A stretch of DNA of 64,000 nucleotides from NCBI RefSeq assembly GCF_024298925.1, contig NZ_CP101283.1, positions 744,001-808,000 on the forward strand, in the 5' to 3' direction. Position numbers and translations under genes: made by a program. Source of the DNA: Phenylobacterium sp. LH3H17. GTDB lineage: Bacteria > Pseudomonadota > Alphaproteobacteria > Caulobacterales > Caulobacteraceae. The first letter of the stretch is position 1. Each line of letters opens with the position of its first letter. This document shows, in pieces, positions 8,954 to 16,214 of the stretch. Under the pieces are notes generated by a model. The model was not told the origin of the DNA, made no database searches, and worked only from the letters and a program-made list of their open reading frames with translations.

Positions 8954-10147
8954 ATGGACCTGAAGCTGACGCCGGAGATGGAGGCCTTTCGCGACGAGGT
9001 GCGCGGCTTCCTGCAAACCCACGAGGACCGCTACGCCCCCAACGCCGGCGACGAACGGCCGCGCGAGGCGGCTCTGGAATGGCAGGCCCTGCTGATCGAC
9101 CACGGCTATGCGGCGCGGACAATTCCGCGGGAATACGGCGGCTACGGCGCAGAGCCCGACATCCTGAAGTCCCGTATCATCACCGAGGAATTCACCGCCG
9201 CCGGCGCGCCGCGCGGCTTCGCCAACCAGGGCATCTCCATGCTGGTCCCGACCCTGCTGGAGGTCGGCTCCGAGGAGCAGAAGAAGCGCTGGATCGCGCC
9301 GACCCTGCGCGGCGAGGTGGTCTGGTGTCAGGGCTATTCGGAGCCGGGCGCCGGCTCGGACCTCGCCAGCCTGCAGACCAAGGCCACCGAGGACGGCGAT
9401 GACTTCCTGATCTCCGGATCAAAAATCTGGACGAGCACCGCGGCCCAGGCGGACATGATCTTCTGCCTGGTGCGCACCGAGCCCCAGGCGCCGAAGCATG
9501 ACGGCATCTCCTATGTGCTGTTCCCCATGAAGACCCCGGGGATCGAGGTGCGCCCGCTGAAGACCATGACCGGGTCGGCGGAGTTCAACGAGGTGTTCTT
9601 CACCGACGTCCGGGTTCCGCAGAGCGCGGTGGTCGGCGGCCGGGGACGGGGCTGGTTCGTGGCCAATGCGACCCTGAAGCACGAGCGGGGAATGCTGGGC
9701 GATCCCAACGCCACCGAGGCCAGGCTGCATTCGCTGATCGAACTGATGAAGACCGAGAGGGTGGACGGGGTCCGGCTGATCGACGATCCGGTGATGTGCG
9801 ACCGGCTAATGCAGCTTCAGGCGCGCGTATTGACGATGAAATTCAATGGATTGCGGCTGCTGACCGCCTCGATGACCGGGGAGTCCGCCGGCATGGCGGG
9901 CCTGGTGGTCAAGCTGCAGGGCTGCGAGCTGAACCACCAGATCGCGGCGCTGGCCATCGACGCCCTGGGCGAGCTGGGGGTGCTCTACGAGGACGGACCA
10001 TACCTCCGGTCGAAGGGAAGTTGGCAGAGAAGCTATATGTTCGATCTGGGTTTGATCATCGGGGGCGGCACCGCCCAGATCCAGAAGAACATCATCTCCG
10101 AACGCGGACTCGGCATGCCGCGCGAACCCAAGCTGGCGAGCGTCTAG
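8954..10147 (+). CDS. Acyl-CoA dehydrogenase family protein (first of a pair)
   Basis: This 397-residue FAD-dependent flavoprotein follows the acyl-CoA dehydrogenase fold. It has an N-terminal helical domain, the CQGYSEPGAGSDLASLQTKA beta-domain signature and KIWTSTAAQADMIFCLVRTEP, then the C-terminal helical domain ending in GGGTAQIQKNIISERGLGMPRE. The glutamate that many members carry before GGT is replaced by glycine, so the base, if present, would lie elsewhere (for example the helix containing LKHERG). A GGAGG ribosome site lies just before the ATG. It is followed three bases later by a second dehydrogenase. Adjacent unequal pairs like this often form alpha2beta2 enzymes (ChsE/FadE type). 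The substrate is unknown. Confidence 0.88.
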   Translation: MDLKLTPEMEAFRDEVRGFLQTHEDRYAPNAGDERPREAALEWQALLIDHGYAARTIPREYGGYGAEPDILKSRIITEEFTAAGAPRGFANQGISMLVPTLLEVGSEEQKKRWIAPTLRGEVVWCQGYSEPGAGSDLASLQTKATEDGDDFLISGSKIWTSTAAQADMIFCLVRTEPQAPKHDGISYVLFPMKTPGIEVRPLKTMTGSAEFNEVFFTDVRVPQSAVVGGRGRGWFVANATLKHERGMLGDPNATEARLHSLIELMKTERVDGVRLIDDPVMCDRLMQLQARVLTMKFNGLRLLTASMTGESAGMAGLVVKLQGCELNHQIAALAIDALGELGVLYEDGPYLRSKGSWQRSYMFDLGLIIGGGTAQIQKNIISERGLGMPREPKLASV

Positions 10148-10150
10148 GCC

Positions 10151-11230
10151 ATGGATTTCTCGATCACCCAAGACCAGAAGATGATGCAGGACAGTCTGTC
10201 GCGCACCTTGTCCGACAGCGTTCCCCTCGATCGCGTGCGCCGCTATGCGGGTGCCCCGGCCGACGCGGGCGCCGACATCTGGAGCGCCATCGCCGACTTC
10301 GGCCTGGCCGGCGTGGTCACCCCCGAAGCGTACGGAGGTCTCGGTCTGACCCTGCTGGATGCGGCCCTCGCTGCCCAGGCGCTGGGGCGGGCGGTGACGC
10401 CGGGTCCCTTCCTGGGCGGTGTGGCCGCGGCCATCGCGCTCAACGAGGCCGGGTCGGCCGACCAGCAGACCCGATGGTCGCCGAAGCTCGCGTCCGGCGA
10501 GGTCACGGCGGGCCTGGCGATCTCCGAGCCGGTGGCCGGGGCCCGGGACGGGGCCGGCGTCACGGCGGCGAGCGGCAAGCTCACCGGCAAGGCGCTGTTC
10601 GTCACCGACGCCCTGACGGCGGACCTGTTCGTCGTCGCCGACCGGAGCGGGAACCTGCATCTGGTGAAGGCCGACGCGGCGGGCCTGACGCGGGCGGCGA
10701 TGACCACCATCGACCAGACGCGCAGGGTGGGGGAGCTCACCTTCCACGAGACTCCGGCCGAGCCGCTGGGCGGGCCCGGGACCCTGGCCCGGCTGCGCGA
10801 CGCGGCCTGGGTGCTCCTGGCCGCCGACAGCCTCGGCGCCTGCGAGGTGATGATCGAGAAAGCCGTCGACTACGCCAAGGAGCGGCGGCAGTTCGGCCGG
10901 GTGATCGGCTCTTTCCAGGCGGTGAAGCACATGTGCGCCGAGATGGCCGCCGAGCTGGAACCCTGCCGGGCGCTGGTCTGGTACGCCGCCTACGCCTTCG
11001 ATGAGGCGCGGGACGAGTCATCCCTGACCGCCGCCCACGCCAAGGCCCACACCTCCGAGATCGGCCGCTTCGTCGCCCGCACGGCCACCGAGGTGCACGG
11101 CGGCATGGGGATCACCGACCTGCTGGGCCTGCACTTCTGGTTCAAGCGGGTGGGCCTGAACCGCCAGCTGCTGGGCGGTCCGGAGCGGGTCCGCCGCCTG
11201 GCCGCGCAGATCCAGGGCCTGGCCGCCTAA
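10151..11230 (+). CDS. Acyl-CoA dehydrogenase family protein (second of a pair)
   Basis: This 359-residue protein is another acyl-CoA dehydrogenase homologue, shorter and more divergent than its neighbour. Recognisable parts are the N-terminal helical domain, IADFGLAGVVTPEAYGGLGL, YAKERRQFGRVIGSFQAVKHMCAEM and VHGGMGITDLLGLHFWFKR. The C-terminus (LNRQLLGGPERVRRLAAQ) lacks the usual GTNE/GTAQ loop seen in catalytic subunits. It is therefore plausibly the partner subunit of a heteromeric enzyme, contributing structure and part of the FAD site. It starts three bases after the first dehydrogenase stop and its TAA overlaps the stop of the convergent GNAT gene. Confidence 0.85.
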   Translation: MDFSITQDQKMMQDSLSRTLSDSVPLDRVRRYAGAPADAGADIWSAIADFGLAGVVTPEAYGGLGLTLLDAALAAQALGRAVTPGPFLGGVAAAIALNEAGSADQQTRWSPKLASGEVTAGLAISEPVAGARDGAGVTAASGKLTGKALFVTDALTADLFVVADRSGNLHLVKADAAGLTRAAMTTIDQTRRVGELTFHETPAEPLGGPGTLARLRDAAWVLLAADSLGACEVMIEKAVDYAKERRQFGRVIGSFQAVKHMCAEMAAELEPCRALVWYAAYAFDEARDESSLTAAHAKAHTSEIGRFVARTATEVHGGMGITDLLGLHFWFKRVGLNRQLLGGPERVRRLAAQIQGLAA

Positions 11231-11532
11231 GCTGCCCTCAACCCATCGCGCATGTCGGGATGAACCAGCTTCAGCAGCTCGGGACGCTTGGTGATGTAGG
11301 CGCGGAAGAAGCTGCAGGTGGGCTTCACCCAGAGCTTGTTCTCCCGCGCATAGGCCAGGCCCGCCTCGATCAGCCGCTTGCCGATCCCCTGGCCGCCGAG
11401 CGCTTCTGGCACCACGGTGTGTGGAAAGACGATGGCGCCCGGCTCCAACCGGTATTCGGCGAAGGCGACATCCTCGCCCACGCGGATCTCGAACTGCGTT
11501 TCGGCGCGGACGACAGCGGGCAGGTCGGACAT
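11227..11532 (-). CDS. Small GNAT-family N-acetyltransferase (YjdJ-like)
   Basis: This compact 101-residue protein is typical of the short GNAT family (YjdJ/Gtl type). The acetyl-CoA-binding loop is PEALGGQGIGKRLIEAGLAYAREN, matching the Q/RxxGxG/A motif, and KLWVKPTCSFFRAYITKRPEL follows as in relatives. The acceptor is unknown. The ATG at 11532 has a GAGGA ribosome site. Longer frames that read through from the convergent esterase region are shadows. It is convergent with the acyl-CoA dehydrogenase and divergent from the esterase, with 99 bases holding both upstream promoters. Confidence 0.85.
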   Translation of the reverse strand: MSDLPAVVRAETQFEIRVGEDVAFAEYRLEPGAIVFPHTVVPEALGGQGIGKRLIEAGLAYARENKLWVKPTCSFFRAYITKRPELLKLVHPDMRDGLRAA

Positions 11533-11631
11533 GGGCGTTCCTCTTCCCGTTCGAGATAGCGGGTCCGCCGTGGCGTGGCTACTTGTGACACCGGTGTCAT
11601 AGGTTCTAGGGTGGGCGTGGGAGGACGATCC

Positions 11632-13200
11632 ATGGACCACCTCAATCGGCGCGACCTGTTCGCGGCGGCCGGCCTGCTGCTGCCCGGCGGGGCGTTCGCG
11701 GCGGGCGCCTCGCCCACGGCGCGGACCCGCCACGGCCCGGTGCGGGGCTATGCCGACGGGACGATCAAGGTGTTCAAGGGCGTCCGCTATGGCGCCGACA
11801 CCGGCCCCCGGCGCTTCCGTCCACCCGTGGCGCCCACGCCCTGGACCAAGACCCTGGAGAGCGTCGCCCACGGCCCGGCCTCGCCCCAGGCCGGCAAGGC
11901 CGACGAACCGCAGAGCGAGGATTGCCTGTTCCTCAACGTCTGGACGCCGGGACTGCGGGACGGCGCCAGGCGGCCGGTGATGGTCTATCTGCACGGCGGC
12001 GCCTATGCGTCGGGCTCGGGGAGCTCGCCCCTCTATGACGGGGCCCGGCTCTGCCGGCGCGGCGACGTGGTGGTGGTGACGCTCAACCACCGGCTTAACG
12101 TGTTCGGCTACGGCTTCCTCGCCAAGCTGGCGGGGCCTGGGTTCGCCGACTCCGGAAACGCCGGAATGCTGGACATCGTGCTGGCCCTGAAATGGGTGGG
12201 CGACAACATCTCCGAGTTCGGCGGCGACCCCAGCCGGGTCATGGTGTTCGGTCAGTCCGGCGGTGGGGCGAAGATCGCCACCATGATGGCCATGCCGGCG
12301 GCCAAGGGCCTGTTCCATTCGGCGGCGACCATGAGCGGCCAGCAGGTCACGGCGTCCGGGCCGCTGCACGCCACCGAACGGATGGAGCTGTTCCTCAAGA
12401 CCATCGGCCTCTCCCCCGACCGCGCCGCCGAGGCCGCGACCCTGCCGGCCGCCAGGCTGGTCGAGGGCCTGGCCGCGGCCGATCCCTTCACGCCCGGGCG
12501 GCTCTATTTCGGGCCGGTGCTGGACCAGCGCAGCCTGGCGCGCCACCCCTTCTATCCGGACGCCCATCCGCAGGGGCTCAAGATCCCGATGATCCTCGGC
12601 AACACCCACGACGAGACCCGCGCCTTCCTCGCGGGCTCCAAGCCCGATCCCTTCGCCATGCGCTGGGAGGAGGTGGCGTCGCGGATCGGGCCGGAGATGC
12701 GGGTCGATATCGATCCGGACCATGTGGTGGCGACCTATCGTCGGCTCTACCCGCACTATTCGCCGACGGACGTGTTTTTCGCCGCCACCACGGCGGGGCG
12801 GTCCTGGCGCGGCCAGGTGATCGAGGCCGAGGAGAGGGCGCGGGCCGGGGCGCCGGGCTGGGTCTATCAGCTGGATCTGAGAACCGGCGCGCAGGGCGGA
12901 CGGCTGGGGGCGCCGCACGCCGCCGACATCGCGCTCGCCTTCGACAATGTCACGGCGGCCGGGTCGCCCTACGCTGCGACCCCTGCCCACCAGAAGGTCG
13001 CCGACCAGATGAGCGAGGCCTTCATCGCCCTGGCGCGGACCGGCGATCCCAACACCGCGGCCCTGCCGTCCTGGCCGCGCTACGAGCTGGACCGCCGGGC
13101 GACCATGGTCTTCGACAGCGACACCCGGGTGGTCGACGATCCCCGGGGCGACGAGCGGCGGCTGTTCGAGGCCGTCCCCTATGTCCAGCCGGGGACCTAG
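11632..13200 (+). CDS. Tat-exported type B carboxylesterase
   Basis: This protein of about 522 residues belongs to the carboxylesterase/para-nitrobenzyl esterase family of alpha/beta hydrolases. The N-terminus NRRDLFAAAGLLLPGGAFAAG is a twin-arginine-type signal, so the enzyme should be exported to the periplasm. The family motifs are GVRYGADT, SEDCLFLNVWTPG, the oxyanion segment VYLHGGAYASGSG and the nucleophile elbow VFGQSGGGAKI (Ser between Gln and Gly). The Asp/Glu and His of the triad should follow (GNTHDETRAF, GAPHAADIALAF). The ATG at 11632 follows a GGAGGA site; an upstream in-frame ATG would bury the Tat signal. The substrate is unknown and it appears transcribed alone. Confidence 0.88.
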   Translation: MDHLNRRDLFAAAGLLLPGGAFAAGASPTARTRHGPVRGYADGTIKVFKGVRYGADTGPRRFRPPVAPTPWTKTLESVAHGPASPQAGKADEPQSEDCLFLNVWTPGLRDGARRPVMVYLHGGAYASGSGSSPLYDGARLCRRGDVVVVTLNHRLNVFGYGFLAKLAGPGFADSGNAGMLDIVLALKWVGDNISEFGGDPSRVMVFGQSGGGAKIATMMAMPAAKGLFHSAATMSGQQVTASGPLHATERMELFLKTIGLSPDRAAEAATLPAARLVEGLAAADPFTPGRLYFGPVLDQRSLARHPFYPDAHPQGLKIPMILGNTHDETRAFLAGSKPDPFAMRWEEVASRIGPEMRVDIDPDHVVATYRRLYPHYSPTDVFFAATTAGRSWRGQVIEAEERARAGAPGWVYQLDLRTGAQGGRLGAPHAADIALAFDNVTAAGSPYAATPAHQKVADQMSEAFIALARTGDPNTAALPSWPRYELDRRATMVFDSDTRVVDDPRGDERRLFEAVPYVQPGT

Positions 13201-13437
13201 GCTGTCTCGACTCAGGCGCCTCCTCTCTCCTCGAGCGGGCAGTGGTCGAAGCTGGGGCGGTCGCTCGACAATGGCAGGCGCCTTCACCTCCAGCAGCGCG
13301 GCAGGTAGCCGTTCATGCCCAGGTCCTGGGCGGTGAGGCAGGCGGTGGCGAGGGCGGGGCTCGCCGGCCAGCAACTCGAAGGAAGACTTTCAGGCGTAGG
13401 CGCCTTGACGACCCGAGGTGTGATCGGCGCAGATGTT

Positions 13438-13453
13438 TCAAACAGACGTTTGA
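13438..13453. promoter_or_regulatory. PsrA-like inverted repeat upstream of the flavoprotein gene
   Basis: TCAAAC-AGAC-GTTTGA is a perfect six-base inverted repeat with a four-base spacer, ending just before the ribosome site (GAGGAAA) of the gene at 13466. It matches the G/CAAAC-N2-4-GTTTG/C pattern known for PsrA-type TetR regulators of fatty-acid degradation. A repressor bound here would block transcription or translation start directly. No TetR gene is adjacent, so the regulator would act from elsewhere. Confidence 0.5.
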
Positions 13454-13465
13454 GGAAACGCCGCC

Positions 13466-14416
13466 ATGATCAAGACCCGCATCACCGAGCTTCTGGGCGT
13501 CCAGTATCCGATCATCCAGGCGCCCATGGGCTGGATCGCGCGCTCCCAACTGGCCTCGGCGGTGTCCAATGCGGGCGGCCTGGGCATCATCGAGACCTCG
13601 TCGGGCGAGCTCGACGCCGTGCGCGAAGAGATCAGGAAGATGCGCCAGCTCACCGACAAGCCGTTCGGGGTGAACATCGCCCAGGCCTATGTGCGCGATG
13701 CCGATATCGTCTCCTTCGTGGTCGACCAGGGGGTGAAGTTCGTCACCACCTCGGCCGGCGACCCGAACCGCTATTGCAGCCAGCTCAAGGAGGCGGGCCT
13801 GACCGTCTTCCACGTGGTGCCCTCCCTGGCGGCGGCCCTGAAGGCCATCGACGCCGGGGTCGACGGCCTGGTGGTGGAGGGCGCCGAGGGCGGCGGCTTC
13901 AAGAATTCCCGCGACGTCTCCAGCATGGTCCTGCTGCCCCTGGTCTGTTCGAAGGTGGGCGTGCCGGTGATCGCGGCGGGCGGCATGGTCGACGGCCGCA
14001 CCATGGCGGCGGCCTTCGCGCTCGGGGCCGAGGGCGTGCAGATGGGCACCCGGATGGTCTCGGCCGCCGAGAGCCCGGTGCATCAGAATTGGAAGGACGC
14101 CATCGTCGCGGCCAAGGAGACCGACACGGTGTTCCTGAACCGCTTCGGGCCTGGCGCGGCCCTGCGGGCGCTGCGCACCGAGCGGACCTCGCGGCTGGAG
14201 CGCGACCCCGGCGAGGCCGGCGTGATGTCGGAGTTCAAGAACACCCAGGCGCTCTATTTCGGCGGCGACATGGAGGCGTCGATCGCGCTGTCGGGCCAGG
14301 TCGCGGGACGTATCGACTCGGTCAAGCCGGTGGCGCAGGTGATCCAGGAGACGGTCGCCGAGTTCGAGGCGATCATGGCCGAGATGGCGGGAAAATATGC
14401 GCCCGTGGTGGCCTAG
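13466..14416 (+). CDS. Nitronate monooxygenase / 2-nitropropane dioxygenase-like FMN protein
   Basis: This 316-residue TIM-barrel flavoprotein has the family features: PIIQAPMGWIARSQLASAVSNAGGLGII at the N-terminus, FVTTSAGDPNRY, the GVDGLVVEGAEGGGF segment, VIAAGGMVDGRTMAAAFALGAEGVQMGTR for the FMN phosphate, and a C-terminal EFEAIMAEM helix. Members oxidise nitronates or act as enoyl reductases. In alphaproteobacteria many lie near acyl-CoA genes and their true substrate is unknown. The start has a strong GAGGAAA site and an operator-like palindrome directly upstream (13438-13453). It seems monocistronic, followed by two intergenic repeats. Confidence 0.85.
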   Translation: MIKTRITELLGVQYPIIQAPMGWIARSQLASAVSNAGGLGIIETSSGELDAVREEIRKMRQLTDKPFGVNIAQAYVRDADIVSFVVDQGVKFVTTSAGDPNRYCSQLKEAGLTVFHVVPSLAAALKAIDAGVDGLVVEGAEGGGFKNSRDVSSMVLLPLVCSKVGVPVIAAGGMVDGRTMAAAFALGAEGVQMGTRMVSAAESPVHQNWKDAIVAAKETDTVFLNRFGPGAALRALRTERTSRLERDPGEAGVMSEFKNTQALYFGGDMEASIALSGQVAGRIDSVKPVAQVIQETVAEFEAIMAEMAGKYAPVVA

Positions 14417-14427
14417 ACGCTCCTAGA

Positions 14428-14564
14428 TCCTCCCCCAGCGCGGAGCGCGGTTTGGGGGAGGTGGCGCGGAGCGAAGCGGAGAGGCGGAGGGGGCTGAAGC
14501 CCGCCGAGGAGAGTCAAAGTCCCCCTCAGTCGGCTGCGCCGACAGCTCCCCCAGAAGGGGAGCA
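14428..14564. repeat. Intergenic repeat, copy 1
   Basis: This 137-base element begins TCCTCCCCCAGCGCGGAG and ends with an AGAAGGGGAGCA segment. It contains internal inverted repeats (CTCCCCCAGCGCG.. against ..CGGTTTGGGGGAG at one end, and GGGGGA/TCCCCC pairs at the other), so the transcript could fold at both ends. It is almost identical to copy 2 at 14588 and is found again in inverted orientation at 26452. It contains no plausible reading frame. Confidence 0.85.
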
Positions 14565-14587
14565 TCTATGGGCTATGCGAACCCAGG

Positions 14588-14724
14588 TCCTCCCCCAGCG
14601 CGGAGCGCGGTTTGGGGGAGGTGGCTCGGAGCGAAGCGGAGAGACGGAGGGGGCTGAAGCCCGCCGAGGAGAGTCAAAGTCCCCCTCAGTCGGCTGCGCC
14701 GACAGCTCCCCCAGAAGGGGAGCA
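14588..14724. repeat. Intergenic repeat, copy 2
   Basis: This is a second copy of the 137-base element, in the same orientation as copy 1 and 160 bases downstream, with only two or three base differences that I can see (for example GTGGCTCGG for GTGGCGCGG). The 23 bases between the copies are unrelated, so this is two neighbouring insertions or a duplication of a longer unit. It ends 19 bases before the stop of the small unknown gene on the minus strand. Confidence 0.85.
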
Positions 14725-14742
14725 ACTGGGTCGCATTCGATC

Positions 14743-15144
14743 CTAAGCCGCCGCCGAGCGCATGGCGTGTTCCGGCTCGTAGCTTTCCTCGTCCCAGAGG
14801 GCGTCGAGGGCGTCCCAGCGTCGGGCCGCGTCGCGAAGGCGGGCGTCGTCGCGGACATTGACCACCTGGCCTTCCTGCTCATCCCAGACGACGGTGAGGT
14901 CGGCCAGGCGATGGGCGTCCTCGCCGAGGCGGCCCTTCTCCTGCAGCTCCTCGATCATCCCGGCGCTGAGCCGCAGCTTCAACCGCCCACCGGAGAGCCG
15001 CACGGCGATGTCGGCATGGGTGATGACCTGGTCGATCATGGCCGGGCTGGCCGGCTGGGTCGGACGCCGCGCGTCGAACAGGAACAGCGGCTCGGCCTGG
15101 CGGCGGGGGGCGGGGCGGAAGCGGGTCACGTTGCGGCTGGTCAT
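14743..15144 (-). CDS. Small uncharacterised protein divergent from a WYL regulator
   Basis: I do not recognise this 133-residue protein. It is soluble, with a basic N-terminus (TSRNVTRFRPAPRRQ), a central part that could form strands (HADIAVRLSGGRLKLRLSAG) and an acidic, Trp-rich C-terminus (RRWDALDALWDEESYEPEHA). I chose the ATG at 15144 because an AAGGTGA ribosome site lies six bases upstream. It is divergent from the WYL-domain regulator at 15225 with only 80 bases between the starts, so it is a probable regulatory target. Codon use looks normal for the window, which supports it being a real gene. Confidence 0.65.
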   Translation of the reverse strand: MTSRNVTRFRPAPRRQAEPLFLFDARRPTQPASPAMIDQVITHADIAVRLSGGRLKLRLSAGMIEELQEKGRLGEDAHRLADLTVVWDEQEGQVVNVRDDARLRDAARRWDALDALWDEESYEPEHAMRSAAA

Positions 15145-15224
15145 CGAAGTCACCTTTCGTCTCGGCATGATCTTGATAGGATGCCGATGCGTCAGAAACG
15201 GACGTATGTTTTCGGGAGCCGACG

Positions 15225-16214
15225 ATGCGGCATGAGAAGGCGGCGCGGCTGTTGGAGTTGGCCCGGATGCTGGCCTCGTCGGCCGAGGGCCTGACCCTCG
15301 ACGAGATGGCCGACCAGATGGGGGTGGGACGGCGCACGGCCGAGCGGATGCGCGACGCGGTGCGCGACGCCTTCCCGCAGATGGAGGAGGTGGACGATCC
15401 GCCCACCAAGCGTTTCCGCATCCCCTCGGGGCTGGACGGCATCTTCCAGGCGCCGACCGCCGACGAGTTCGCGGCGCTGCGGGCGGCGGCCGAGCAATAC
15501 CGGCAGGCGGGGTCCAAGACCCGGGCCGGAGCGTTGCTGTCTCTGGAGCAAAAGGTTCTCTCCGCGATCCGTGCGGGCGCGCGCCGCAAACTCGCGCCGG
15601 ACCTGGAGGCCCTCTTGGAGGCCGAGACCATGGCTATCCATGCCGGGCCTCGTCCCTTCGAGGACGAGATCGTGCTCGGCGCGGTGCGCGAAGCTATCAA
15701 GTCGCTGAGACGGCTAAGGTTCCGCTATGCGGGCGGATCGTCCCCGGGGCGGCTGCGGGAGGTGACGCCGTTCGGGCTGATGTTCGGGCGCTCGAACTAC
15801 CTGGTGGGAGCCGAGGGCGACTCTGTCGAGCCGCGCACCTGGCGGCTGGACCGGGTCCGCGAGATAACGGTCAGCGAGGCGGCGGGGTCGCGGCCGCCCG
15901 AGTTCTCGCTGCGGGACTTCATGAACCGCAGCTTCGGCATCTATCAGGACCAGGTGGAGCAGGTGGAGCTTCGGGTCCTGCCGCACGGGGCCGAGGAAGC
16001 CATGGGCTGGCGCTTCCATCCGACCCAGTCGCTGGAGCCGCTGGCGGACGGCGGGGTCATGGTGCGGTTCACCGCCGGGGGTATGCGCGAACTGGCCTGG
16101 CACCTGTTCACCTGGGGCGACAAGGTCGAGATCCTCGGGCCCGACCGGCTGAAGGCGATGATGCGCGAGGAACTGGCCGTGGCCGCGCGGGCGCACGGAA
16201 TGAGCGATAGTTAG
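15225..16214 (+). CDS. WYL-domain transcriptional regulator
   Basis: This 329-residue protein has an N-terminal winged helix-turn-helix (residues about 1-60; LTLDEMADQMGVGRRTAERMRDAV), a middle helical part and a WYL ligand-sensing domain (FRYAGG, VTPFGLMFGRSNYLVGAEG, RTWRLDRV). The C-terminus is the WCX extension (FHPTQSLEPLADGGVMVRF). WYL proteins of this YafY/DeoR-like type bind DNA and sense a ligand, often a nucleotide or nucleic acid. It is divergent from the small unknown gene at 14743-15144, and its stop overlaps the stop of the convergent molybdenum hydroxylase subunit. Confidence 0.88.
   Translation: MRHEKAARLLELARMLASSAEGLTLDEMADQMGVGRRTAERMRDAVRDAFPQMEEVDDPPTKRFRIPSGLDGIFQAPTADEFAALRAAAEQYRQAGSKTRAGALLSLEQKVLSAIRAGARRKLAPDLEALLEAETMAIHAGPRPFEDEIVLGAVREAIKSLRRLRFRYAGGSSPGRLREVTPFGLMFGRSNYLVGAEGDSVEPRTWRLDRVREITVSEAAGSRPPEFSLRDFMNRSFGIYQDQVEQVELRVLPHGAEEAMGWRFHPTQSLEPLADGGVMVRFTAGGMRELAWHLFTWGDKVEILGPDRLKAMMREELAVAARAHGMSDS

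Noticed and set aside
11533..13374. Long minus-strand frame reading through the esterase gene into the GNAT gene
   Set aside because: Only the last 101 codons (the GNAT protein) resemble a real protein; the rest is antisense to the carboxylesterase.
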